Source of the DNA: a virus
Virus record (IMG/VR): IMGVR_UViG_3300000956_000002
Location: 1-64,000 of that record
Reading direction: 5' to 3' (one strand)
DNA: 64,000 nt
Both the position numbers and the translations under genes were made by a program. The notes under the pieces were generated by a model. It saw only the letters and a program-made list of their open reading frames with translations, did no database searches and was not told the DNA's origin. Below are positions 33,667-40,827 of this stretch, piece by piece; positions within the stretch are counted from its first letter, which is position 1, and every line of letters starts with the position of its first letter.

Positions 33667-34113
33667 ATGAAAAAATTCACCCAAATCATCGCCCTTGTAG
33701 CGCTCACCATCGGCATGCTCAGTCCCATCGGACCGGTGGCGTGTTCGAAAACAACACTGTCGGCTGACGGCGTTTACCAGGGAGACAAAACCCTTTACTC
33801 CGCCGAAAAAACGATTACCACGGCCTACAAATCCTTCGACGCGTTTTTGAAGTGGGAGGAAACCTATCGGGCGGCGCTGCCGGTGGATGTCAGCCGAGCG
33901 GCCGACACTGTTCGTTTGAACGCCAAGAAATGGATCGATAGCGCGAGCGCCATGCGTGACGCCTATGCTTCCAGCCCGACAAAGGAAAATCGGGACAAGC
34001 TGCAACTCACACTGTCGTTGATCGACACGGCGCTGGCTGAATCGTTGAAATACATGCAGGCCAACAAGTCGATTGCGCCGGCGCCGCCGAGCAATTTGCC
34101 AGTGAAGAAATAA
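33667..34113 (+). CDS. Small exported, possibly lipoprotein, helical protein
   Basis: 148 residues. The N terminus MKKFTQIIALVALTIGMLSP then IGPVACSKTT resembles a lipoprotein signal, though the lipobox PVAC lacks the usual Leu. The mature part is helical and would form a bundle (about residues 45 to 130). It has its own promoter and operator, so it may be expressed from the prophage as well as late. A spanin subunit or superinfection-exclusion role is possible. Confidence 0.5.
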   Translation: MKKFTQIIALVALTIGMLSPIGPVACSKTTLSADGVYQGDKTLYSAEKTITTAYKSFDAFLKWEETYRAALPVDVSRAADTVRLNAKKWIDSASAMRDAYASSPTKENRDKLQLTLSLIDTALAESLKYMQANKSIAPAPPSNLPVKK

Positions 34114-34136
34114 TCTCAAATCTCGAAAGGAACGAT

Positions 34137-34337
34137 ATGGATCCGATCACCGTTATAACCCTCGCCTCAGCAGCGATGGCGCTCGTAAAGCAGGCTATGC
34201 CGACAATTCGTGACGCCATCAACGGCGGGCAGTTATCGGCTGAAGATGAAGCCAAGGTGCGCGCCGAATACGAATCGCTCAGGAAACAACTCGGGGGCGA
34301 ATTCACCGGCAGTCATTGGGAGTTAAGCGGGCGATAA
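34137..34337 (+). CDS. Small hypothetical protein, 66 aa
   Basis: Begins MDPITVITLASAAMALVKQA after a GAAAGGAACG site. The first 20 residues form a weak hydrophobic helix; the rest is a charged helix. It is close to the small membrane protein gene downstream. Function unknown. Confidence 0.5.
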   Translation: MDPITVITLASAAMALVKQAMPTIRDAINGGQLSAEDEAKVRAEYESLRKQLGGEFTGSHWELSGR

Positions 34338-34339
34338 TT

Positions 34340-34555
34340 ATGATCGCCGCAATAACTGGAGCATCGTTACTAACGGTCATCATCTGGTTGGTGGTGGCCG
34401 GTTTGATTTACTGGATTCTCGAATGGGGGCTCTCCAAGGTTGGACTTCCTGAGCCCTTTGCGAAGATCGCCAAAGTGATTCTCGTGCTGCTGGTCGTCCT
34501 GGTGGCGGTTAATGCGTTACTGATGCTGGTTGGGCGTCCGATAATCGTTTGGTAG
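34340..34555 (+). CDS. Membrane protein with two spans, holin-like
   Basis: 71 residues; the start at 34340 is preferred. Two hydrophobic segments (LLTVIIWLVVAGLIYWILEW and KIAKVILVLLVVLVAVNALL) flank a GLPEPFAKI turn. This exact layout, with Pro-Glu-Pro-Phe-Ala-Lys between the spans, is common in uncharacterised phage membrane proteins near lysis genes. Its end overlaps the convergent minus-strand gene. Confidence 0.55.
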   Translation: MIAAITGASLLTVIIWLVVAGLIYWILEWGLSKVGLPEPFAKIAKVILVLLVVLVAVNALLMLVGRPIIVW

Positions 34556-34900
34556 TTCGAACGGAATACTGTTGGCTTCGCAGAGATTTTTGACGGCATC
34601 CTTTTCGGTGTGGCCCCACATGCAGCGTTCTGACTCTTCCATGATGCGGCAATAGCCGGCGATGATTTCAAATGGGTCATCGCTTTTGCAGTAGGAACGG
34701 TGGTCGGAATAACGTTCTTTGCCGTCGCCATCAAACGGCAGTAACATCGCCATCCATTTCGGAAACGCGCGCGTCGATTCTCCTGGGCAATTGTGCGTCC
34801 AGATGCCGTGCTTTTGCTTGAATACCTTGAGTTGAGATTTATCGCTTGGCCGCGGCGGATGATCTCGCGGCACTTCGAGGAGTAGGGGTTGGTTGCTCAT
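34517..34900 (-). CDS. Hypothetical protein, 127 aa
   Basis: Starts MSNQPLLLEVPRDHPPRPSD. It contains several Cys and His and a Trp-rich middle without a clear motif. It is the last gene of the leftward replication operon and is coupled to the GGRGI nuclease gene upstream by a 4-base overlap. Not recognised. Confidence 0.5.
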   Translation of the reverse strand: MSNQPLLLEVPRDHPPRPSDKSQLKVFKQKHGIWTHNCPGESTRAFPKWMAMLLPFDGDGKERYSDHRSYCKSDDPFEIIAGYCRIMEESERCMWGHTEKDAVKNLCEANSIPFELPNDYRTPNQHQ

Positions 34901-35625
34901 TGTGATTTCCTTCGTTGAAATGGTCGCCGATTTTTTGGTTGATCACGCACCGGTATCCATTTGCAATTTGAAGGCTCGTAGTTGCCATTCACATCAACTC
35001 TTTCGATTGAATACCCAGGAGGACGCTCACCCATGTCCTGAAGGAAATTGTCGAAAGAATTTTTCCACCTATCACAGATAGCGATTCCGCGCCCGCCATA
35101 GTCTTTAAAAAATTCGTATTTGGGATTTAAGCACCGCGTTTTCATGTGACTCCAGCTAACATAGGCTGGAGATTGTTTGCTTCGACCGCGTTTGATTCTT
35201 GAGCAGCCGCACGATTTTCCGACCCCATTTTCAAGTTTTCTAAAAGACTTACTCACTTCTGCGCCGCAATCACATTTACAAATGCACGAGGGATAGCGTT
35301 GATTTATGGGAGATCGAAAAGATAAAATCGTCAAACGACCGTATCTTTTCCCGATGTAATCAGTGAATACAAACTTCGTCGTTTCGACTGGAATGTTTTT
35401 TGTCTTTTTTCGTCTCAGACACCCACAGGATTTAAAATGTCCAAAATTCAGGCGGTATCCTTTAAGTAACTTTTCTGATCCGCAGTCGCATCGACACATC
35501 CATATAGCGTCCCGTTTTTGATCTAAACCATGAAAGGAAACGACCAGTAACCTTGAGAAGCGCTTGCCTGTTAAATCCACAAAACGCGAGTGGGTTGGCT
35601 TTCTGGAATCAACGATTGTGATCAT
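34897..35625 (-). CDS. GGRGI-type putative homing endonuclease (copy 3)
   Basis: A 242-residue protein. Two N-terminal units of the same kind (MCRCDCGSEKLLKGYRL with SCGC, then CKCDCGAEVSKSF with SCGC) look like duplicated zinc-binding recognition modules. The GGRGI core follows: MKTRCLNP, DYGGRGIAICDRW, FLQDMGERPPG, YSIERVDVNGNYEPSNCKW and NRR. It lacks the C-terminal ETKT module of copies 1 and 2. It lies between small genes just downstream of the helicase gene, coupled on both sides. Confidence 0.75.
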   Translation of the reverse strand: MITIVDSRKPTHSRFVDLTGKRFSRLLVVSFHGLDQKRDAIWMCRCDCGSEKLLKGYRLNFGHFKSCGCLRRKKTKNIPVETTKFVFTDYIGKRYGRLTILSFRSPINQRYPSCICKCDCGAEVSKSFRKLENGVGKSCGCSRIKRGRSKQSPAYVSWSHMKTRCLNPKYEFFKDYGGRGIAICDRWKNSFDNFLQDMGERPPGYSIERVDVNGNYEPSNCKWIPVRDQPKNRRPFQRRKSQ

Positions 35626-35628
35626 AAA

Positions 35629-35730
35629 TTAATTCCCCCGCCGAGCCGACCAGGCTGGGACCGGGACGCATTTACAGTTGAGGTCTTGGAACCATGCGTT
35701 CCGCCAAACGTTTGGGAGGGAAAGTGTCAT
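35629..35730 (-). CDS. Small hypothetical peptide, 33 aa
   Basis: Begins MTLSLPNVWRNAWFQDLNCK and ends in a short basic tail. It overlaps the upstream gene by ATGA and ends just before the GGRGI gene. Two Cys (CKC) are present. Supported only by coupling. Confidence 0.4.
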   Translation of the reverse strand: MTLSLPNVWRNAWFQDLNCKCVPVPAWSARRGN

Positions 35731-35906
35731 TGAAATCGTTTATCCAGCGCCGACAAACCGCATGTGCATTCGCCACCTTTGCGCCGCGGACAAAAAAGCG
35801 CATGTCTCGCGTGACTTCGAACCCACGCTTCAAACCGCTCCAGGCGTCGAACTTCGCGCTGGAGATTCGCTATGATCCGGTCAACGGTTTTGGGTTCGAT
35901 GGACAT
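35727..35906 (-). CDS. Small Cys-containing protein, 59 aa
   Basis: Begins MSIEPKTVDRIIANLQREVR, a helix, followed by a basic segment and GGECTCGLSALDKRFQ. It starts immediately after the helicase stop. The Cys pair could bind zinc. Function unknown. Confidence 0.5.
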   Translation of the reverse strand: MSIEPKTVDRIIANLQREVRRLERFEAWVRSHARHALFCPRRKGGECTCGLSALDKRFQ

Positions 35907-35908
35907 GG

Positions 35909-37384
35909 TTAATCTCCGTACGGCGTGCGGGCGTTCGATTCGTATGGAACATTCGAAACTTTGCTGGCGCTCTCGTAGCGTGTGAACGATTTCAGGAACG
36001 TGAGATTCACGTCGCCGGTTGGACCATTGCGCTGTTTGGCGATCAAGAGGTTGATCGGCACGGCTTCGATCTCCTGCGGCTCATCGGCGGCATCTTCGTC
36101 CTCTTCGCGCTGCGCTTTGTAGAGCAAGCCGACGAGATCCGCATCCTGCTCGATGGCGCCGGACTCGCGAAGGTCTGAAAGGCGTGGCTTCCGGTTTTTG
36201 TCTTTTTCGAGTTCCCGGTTGAGTTGGGCGAGGACGATCACCGGCACGTCGAGTTCTTTAGCCAGCGCCTTAATGCCGTTGGATATGATCGAGATTTCCT
36301 GCTGGCGATTGTCGAACTTTTTTCCCGTTCCTCCGTTCAAGAGTTGCAGGTAATCAATGACGAACAGTTTGATGCCATGCTGCTGATACATTCGCCGGGC
36401 CTTCGCGCGCAGTTGCATGATGGACAGGCCGGCGGTTTCATCGAGATAGATTGGGGCGTTTGCTATTTTTCCGGAGGCCCCGGTGAGTCTTGGAAAGTCG
36501 CGTTCAGCCAAAAATCCATCGCGGACGTTCCGAAGGTTGACTCTGGCGCGCGAACAGATCGTCCGAACGATCAGGGACTTGCTGGACATTTCGAGGCTGA
36601 AGATTCCAACAGGCTTTTTTTCTTCGATGGCCACGTGTTCGGCGATGTTCATGGCCAGGGCGGTCTTGCCCATCGACGGCCTACCAGCGATGACGATCAT
36701 CTCTCCGCCCTTCAAGCCGCCGGTCATTTTATCGAAGTCTGGAAATCCAGTTCCGACTCCCATCAGCGCGCCGGCATTTTGGTGATATTGCTCAATCTCG
36801 TTGATAGCCTCGTGCGTTATAGCCTTGATCGATTTATCCACTGAAACGATGCGGTCCTGGCTGATCTCCAGAATATTCCGCTCTACTTCGTCCAAGAGAG
36901 CTTCCACGTCGCCTTGGTGCTCGTAAACCTGCCCCACGGCTTGCGTGCAGGTCTGGATGACCTTCCGAAGCAGGAACTTCTCGCGCAGGATGTCGGCGTA
37001 GTACTCGAGGTTGGCAGCCGACGGGACGCAGTTCATCAGCCCGGCGATGTAAGGCATGCCGCCTAAGGCTTCCAGTTGGTTGCGATCCTTCAGGTATTGA
37101 CCGACGCCGATGGGGTCGATCAACTCGCCTTTATCCTGCATCTCTGCCAGCACGTCGAAAAGCGCCTGGTGGCGCATGTCGTAAAACATCTCGCTGCCGC
37201 GGCGCAGTTTGTCGATCGCCAGCGGCATGCAGGTCTTAGGTTCGAGCAGAATGGACCCAAGGACGCCCTGCTCGGCTTCGATGCTGTGCGGTGGCAATCT
37301 GTCCGCAACCTGAGGCATTGGTAGCGGGGATGAATCGCGGCGGCGCCGGCGGGGTTGCTCAAGCATTTGGTCGGGGTCCATCAT
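35909..37384 (-). CDS. dnaB: Replicative DNA helicase, DnaB family
   Basis: A 491-residue hexameric helicase that unwinds DNA at the phage fork. The N-terminal domain (PPHSIEAEQGVLGSILLEPK at about residue 31) is followed by a RecA-like core with Walker A AGRPSMGKTALAMNIAEH, IFSLEMSSKS, Walker B LFVIDYLQLL, VIVLAQLNRELE and QRNGPTGDVNLTFLKSFTRY. The length is normal. It overlaps the upstream loader/initiator gene by 26 bases on the same strand. This is the clearest core replication gene in the window. Confidence 0.95.
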   Translation of the reverse strand: MMDPDQMLEQPRRRRRDSSPLPMPQVADRLPPHSIEAEQGVLGSILLEPKTCMPLAIDKLRRGSEMFYDMRHQALFDVLAEMQDKGELIDPIGVGQYLKDRNQLEALGGMPYIAGLMNCVPSAANLEYYADILREKFLLRKVIQTCTQAVGQVYEHQGDVEALLDEVERNILEISQDRIVSVDKSIKAITHEAINEIEQYHQNAGALMGVGTGFPDFDKMTGGLKGGEMIVIAGRPSMGKTALAMNIAEHVAIEEKKPVGIFSLEMSSKSLIVRTICSRARVNLRNVRDGFLAERDFPRLTGASGKIANAPIYLDETAGLSIMQLRAKARRMYQQHGIKLFVIDYLQLLNGGTGKKFDNRQQEISIISNGIKALAKELDVPVIVLAQLNRELEKDKNRKPRLSDLRESGAIEQDADLVGLLYKAQREEDEDAADEPQEIEAVPINLLIAKQRNGPTGDVNLTFLKSFTRYESASKVSNVPYESNARTPYGD

Positions 37385-38312
37385 TGGATTTCCATTTGTC
37401 AGAGAGTTGAGTGTTGAGGTTTTTGATGTCTCTTTTTAAAGCTGCCCACTCTTCGCGCTTTTCCCGGTTGTGCCAGTCCCGGCCGGTTGGAGACTCGGAT
37501 GAATGGCGATTTTCGAGTTCTTTAACCCTTTTCTCCTTCGCCTCGATGATCTTTGAGATGTCGAAGGTTGACATGGGTTTCGATCCATTCGACTCAGGCC
37601 ACGCCTTGCCGGGATTGCGGTCCTCCCACTGGCATTTCTTCGACCAGGCCCCACTGGCGTAGTTGTGCCATTTACCGACAGGTTGGCCTTGCCGATCGCG
37701 ATAATTCCGCCCGACGGTCTCGTTCCAAAGGCTGTCCAAAAACTCAACGGTTGCCACCCTTGCCGGCTTTCCGACCGTGCAGTAAACAATTGCAGTAAGC
37801 GGGTTTTTAGCTTGCTCCAACGTCGGAAACCCAGGCGGAGGCTCAACATCGAAATCCCTACCCCCTGCACCCCCACCCTTCAAAGAAACTCCATCTCCAT
37901 TACCAGAAGGTGGAGAGAGCGTTACAGGGTGCGTTACAGCATTGTTTAAACGCGCTTTTTGAACACGTAAACGAGTCTGGTTACGCTTCTTCCACTCGTT
38001 ACGCATCCGGCGATTTATTAGCGTTACAACACCATCACGCTCCGTTACATCCGCTGCTCCGGTCTGGTCGAGTTCAGTGATGGCAAGGCTCAGTTCTTCC
38101 AATGTGCAACGTCCGGTCCGAGCCAAAACGGGTCGGGAGCCGGAGATTAAACCACATCGGTCGTCAAGGTGCATCGCGAACACAAACTCCAGCCAGATCG
38201 ATCGAGTAGCGTGACAACAGCGCGAGAGCTTCTCATCGCCAAGATGATCTTTCGGGAAGAATTGGAGGTAGGGAAATTTCAAGCGTACTTGCGGTGCATC
38301 TTCCCGTGGCAT
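37359..38312 (-). CDS. Phage replication initiator/helicase loader-like protein
   Basis: About 317 residues. The N-terminal domain begins KFPYLQFFPKDHLGDEKLSR, then VFAMHLDDRCG, with a winged-helix pattern of phage DnaD/DUF1376-like initiators (LEELSLAITELDQTGAADVT). A Pro/Gly-rich linker follows, then a C-terminal part with a long charged helix (KIIEAKEKRVKELENRHSSE). It lies directly upstream of dnaB, as in many phages. Two starts are possible: ATG at 38312 (used here), or TTG at 38282, which would overlap the HNH stop as TTGA. Confidence 0.7.
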   Translation of the reverse strand: MPREDAPQVRLKFPYLQFFPKDHLGDEKLSRCCHATRSIWLEFVFAMHLDDRCGLISGSRPVLARTGRCTLEELSLAITELDQTGAADVTERDGVVTLINRRMRNEWKKRNQTRLRVQKARLNNAVTHPVTLSPPSGNGDGVSLKGGGAGGRDFDVEPPPGFPTLEQAKNPLTAIVYCTVGKPARVATVEFLDSLWNETVGRNYRDRQGQPVGKWHNYASGAWSKKCQWEDRNPGKAWPESNGSKPMSTFDISKIIEAKEKRVKELENRHSSESPTGRDWHNREKREEWAALKRDIKNLNTQLSDKWKSNDGPRPNA

Positions 38313-38860
38313 TGACTGCAAAGCCAAATTACATAAAGTGGTTTTGTGTAATCCGGGTGGTGCATTTGAAGAGGATTGGAAGAGGAGCATTTTTCGCAAT
38401 TTGAAAGGATTGGAATAATCCCTGACTTCGCCGCTTTGCGGGCTAGGCTGCGAGCTTTGAATTTGTGCTTATTGTGTAAATAGTAATTTCTGGAGTATTC
38501 CTTCCTCTGTAAATGACCGACTTTTGATTTTAAATGATCTGGAACACGGTTATCCATCCCCCTACATGAAAGCCCGCAATATTTTCTTCTGAGTAAAGCA
38601 GATGGGGACTCGATTGAACCATCTGAATTAGTTTTTCGAACAAGCAAAGAACCACAAAAAAGACAATGTTTTACGGGAGTAGGTTTTAATCGACAACTAA
38701 CTCGACCATCACGCGGTTCTGGCGCGTTCATTTTCCTCCAAAGTTTAGAATCTTTCTTACTGCATTCCTTGCACTTATTAAGGTGACCGTCTCTCATTAG
38801 AGGGTGAGGGTAAAATTCGTCGAGCGATTTTTCGGCACCACATTTGAAGCATATTTTCAT
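38279..38860 (-). CDS. HNH endonuclease with zinc ribbons
   Basis: A 193-residue protein. N-terminal CFKCGAEKSLDEFYPHP and CKECS form a zinc knuckle also seen in homing nucleases. A second CLFCGS...CGLSC cluster follows in the middle. The C-terminal CEKCSSSNPLQMHHPDY, then WLCSQCHGKMHRKY is an HNH domain with its metal-binding His. It overlaps the start of the initiator gene by 34 bases, so its insertion may have supplied that gene with new upstream sequence. Neighbours are replication genes, a usual target. Confidence 0.8.
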   Translation of the reverse strand: MKICFKCGAEKSLDEFYPHPLMRDGHLNKCKECSKKDSKLWRKMNAPEPRDGRVSCRLKPTPVKHCLFCGSLLVRKTNSDGSIESPSALLRRKYCGLSCRGMDNRVPDHLKSKVGHLQRKEYSRNYYLHNKHKFKARSLARKAAKSGIIPILSNCEKCSSSNPLQMHHPDYTKPLYVIWLCSQCHGKMHRKYA

Positions 38861-39058
38861 TTCAATGAAACAAATCGCCCTTCAAAGCGCCGAACCTCAC
38901 GCGGGCTGACAACCGGCCTGACGGCCTGAAATTTACCCAATTCGGCGCCTTGAAAGGCGGCTTTGCTATCCGGTGTCATTTATCATGGCAGCGTGAGATG
39001 CCGACCCCACGGTGAGAGTTTATTGTTTTTTACGCAAGGTTTTTCCGTCAAATTCGGT
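38861..39058. other. Gene-free gap with inverted repeat, possible origin
   Basis: About 200 bases without a gene. GCGCCGAA (38887..38894) pairs with TTCGGCGC (38941..38948), flanked by partly matching outer parts (CTTCAA and TTGAAAG). Between them is a tandem GGCCTGAC/GGCCTGAA. A T- and A-rich segment and an operator follow at 39021..39067. It lies next to the replication genes and heads the leftward replication operon, so an origin or a regulated promoter is possible. Confidence 0.4.
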
Positions 39059-39067
39059 TTACGGAAA
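39040..39067. promoter_or_regulatory. Long-spaced operator near the methyltransferase 3' end
   Basis: TTTTTCCGTCAAATTCGGTTTACGGAAAC has arms TTTCCGT and ACGGAAA separated by 12 bases instead of the usual 1 to 3. On the minus strand TTTGACGGAAAAACC overlaps it and could be a -35. It lies just downstream of the C5-methyltransferase stop and upstream of the HNH and replication genes. Confidence 0.45.
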
Positions 39068-39074
39068 CTTCTGG

Positions 39075-39785
39075 TCATGGGTTTTGGGGTTGGGTGCCTG
39101 AAAGAATTCTGAATGCAGTTGCAGCCACGATTGGAACTTGTCCATTTCCTGATGCCGTAAGGCGGTCCAGTCGATTGGCCACCCCATCAACCATTCGCTC
39201 AACTGTGGGTTCTGCTTTCGACCCACATACGTTCCACGGCGTAAGGCTTTCTTCCTGGCGTTGGAACCGCCGCAATTGTCCCGGTCGCTCGCCCGCGGGG
39301 TAGGCCAAGACGAACAATCGTCGTCGCACATGTGGAGCACCAACGGAACATGCTGAAAACACTCCCCATCGCGCATCCATCCCCATTCCGGCAATGTCAG
39401 CAAGGACTCGGTTGAGTCCTCGAATAGCAAGGTCTGACGAGTTTTCAATGAACGCGAATCGTGGTCGAACTTCGCGAATGATCCGCGCGAACTCTCCCCA
39501 CAATCCTGAACGTTCACCTTCGATTCCGACACGGCATCCAGCCGGGCTGATATCCTGGCATGGAAATCCGCCGCAAACGATATCAACGCCGCGCCATGGC
39601 TTTCCGTCAAAGGTTCGAACGTCGTCCCAAATCGGGAACCATGGCAGGATTCCGTCTCGCTGGCGTTGGAGGAGGATTTGGCGGCAGTAAGGTTCAATTT
39701 CGACCGCACAAACAGTTCGATGCCCGAGAAGCATTCCGCCGAGGATTCCACCGCCGCATCCTGCAAATAGGTGTAACTCATTCAC
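39075..39785 (-). CDS. DNA cytosine-5 methyltransferase
   Basis: A 236-residue C5-methylase. Motif I is LHLFAGCGGGILGGML near residue 5, motif IV GGFPCQDISPAG with the catalytic Cys near residue 75, motif VI ENSSDL, motif VIII-like RRRLFVLAYP, and motif X ASGNGQVPIVAATAF near the C terminus. A GTG start at 39785 is set by the overlap with the RusA-like gene. It is short for the family (about 300 to 400 residues), so the target-recognition domain is small. The sequence methylated is unknown. Protection from restriction is the likely role. Confidence 0.85.
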   Translation of the reverse strand: MNELHLFAGCGGGILGGMLLGHRTVCAVEIEPYCRQILLQRQRDGILPWFPIWDDVRTFDGKPWRGVDIVCGGFPCQDISPAGCRVGIEGERSGLWGEFARIIREVRPRFAFIENSSDLAIRGLNRVLADIAGMGMDARWGVFSACSVGAPHVRRRLFVLAYPAGERPGQLRRFQRQEESLTPWNVCGSKAEPTVERMVDGVANRLDRLTASGNGQVPIVAATAFRILSGTQPQNP

Positions 39786-40251
39786 CCCGCTCCTCCCTGA
39801 CGCACTGTTCGTAGGCGGCGCCGAAGATTTGGGCGGATTCAACGCCGTTGGTTTCATTGTCGAGATTGGTGATCGTTATCACGGCGCCTTCCTGGCCTTC
39901 TGGCACGTCGATGATTTCAAAACTCCCCCTTTTGATGTGCTTCGAGGAATCGTTTGCGGGCAGCAATGAGGCAATCCAAGATTGTGGTGTATCCGTTATC
40001 CCCATCGCTACGGCCGTCCGATACGCGGAGTGCAACTGCGACTCCAAAGATCGAATTGCCGCGTTTAGCCACGCCTTTGTGTCGTCGTTTTGGAGGATGT
40101 ATCGCTGGCCGTTTTTCCTCATGCCGATCTTCTTGTCGTTTTTCTTCGACGGGACTCGGCCCAGGTTGCGGATGTGAAGAACCAGCGGCTCCGAGGTTTC
40201 GCTGGATAAACGACTCACTGGCGTTTGGGAATTTGGCGAGGATGGATTCAC
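39778..40251 (-). CDS. RusA-like Holliday junction resolvase (possible frame shift)
   Basis: From about residue 20 the pattern LHIRNLGRVPSKKNDKKIG, RYILQNDDTKAWLNAAIRSL, and PEGQEGAVITITNL fits RusA-like endonucleases, which cleave four-way junctions. The GTG start at 40251 gives an N terminus (NPSSPNSQTPVSRLSSE) unlike the family. The overlapping frame from 40258 reads MTRESILAKFPNASESFIQR, which looks like the known N terminus of such phage proteins. The two frames may therefore be joined by a shift or a sequencing error near 40180. Lacking homologs I call it RusA-like only. Confidence 0.55.
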   Translation of the reverse strand: MNPSSPNSQTPVSRLSSETSEPLVLHIRNLGRVPSKKNDKKIGMRKNGQRYILQNDDTKAWLNAAIRSLESQLHSAYRTAVAMGITDTPQSWIASLLPANDSSKHIKRGSFEIIDVPEGQEGAVITITNLDNETNGVESAQIFGAAYEQCVREERGE

Positions 40252-40254
40252 GAG

Positions 40255-40359
40255 TCATCGGTGTAAAAATTTCAATAGGACGAACCAAGCGAAAGCCACG
40301 ACCGGTAGTGCAAGGATCACCAGGCAGAGAATCGCGAGAATGTTTTTGATGGTGTTCAT
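40255..40359 (-). CDS. Small single-span membrane protein
   Basis: 34 residues: MNTIKNILAILCLVILALPV then VAFAWFVLLKFLHR, hydrophobic through almost its whole length. The stop overlaps the start of the next leftward frame (ATGA-type). Function unknown. Confidence 0.45.
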   Translation of the reverse strand: MNTIKNILAILCLVILALPVVAFAWFVLLKFLHR

Positions 40360-40362
40360 GGC

Positions 40363-40827
40363 TTAAAATGGAACGTCATCTTCGGCGTCAGGTGGTGTGT
40401 CATCCGACGGCGGTGGTGGAGTTGGTCGCGCGGGAGTTGATCTACCTGTCGGCACGCCGGCAGTCGGTGGTCGCGGCGAACTTGGCCGTTCCGAAGAGGC
40501 GGATTGTCGATCGAGAAACTGAATCGAGTCGCCAACGCATTTCAGTTTCGTGTAGGTCTTTCCGTTGGACTCCCACGAATCGAGTTTCAGTCGAGCATCC
40601 ACGTCAACGAGCGAACCGGCTCGGCAGTATTGCGAAATGGCTTCCGCGGTTTTTCCGAAGAAATCGACTTCGACAATGGCGATCTCTTCTTTGTCCTGGC
40701 CTTTGTAATTGTAGGAGCGCTGAGTCTCGATCGAGATCGTCGTCAGCGTCGTCTGGCCGACAGGTTTACTAACTGGCGCTTGCGTGAGGACACCAAGCAG
40801 GGAGACGCGATTTCGGGAGGGTTTCAT
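40363..40827 (-). CDS. ssb: Single-stranded DNA-binding protein
   Basis: 154 residues. The OB-fold part has NRVSLLGVLTQAPVSKPVG, TISIETQRSYNYKGQ, IVEVDFFGKTAEAISQYCRA and GSLVDVDARLKLDSWESNG, characteristic of SSB. The tail is Pro/Ser-rich and ends DDVPF, the acidic tip by which SSB binds partner proteins. The start is directly adjacent to the nuclease gene upstream. It protects ssDNA during replication and recombination. Confidence 0.92.
   Translation of the reverse strand: MKPSRNRVSLLGVLTQAPVSKPVGQTTLTTISIETQRSYNYKGQDKEEIAIVEVDFFGKTAEAISQYCRAGSLVDVDARLKLDSWESNGKTYTKLKCVGDSIQFLDRQSASSERPSSPRPPTAGVPTGRSTPARPTPPPPSDDTPPDAEDDVPF

Noticed and set aside
39059-39781. Second long frame over the C5-methyltransferase gene
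   Set aside because: It is in another frame and lacks the methylase motifs; the frame with motifs I, IV and X is used.
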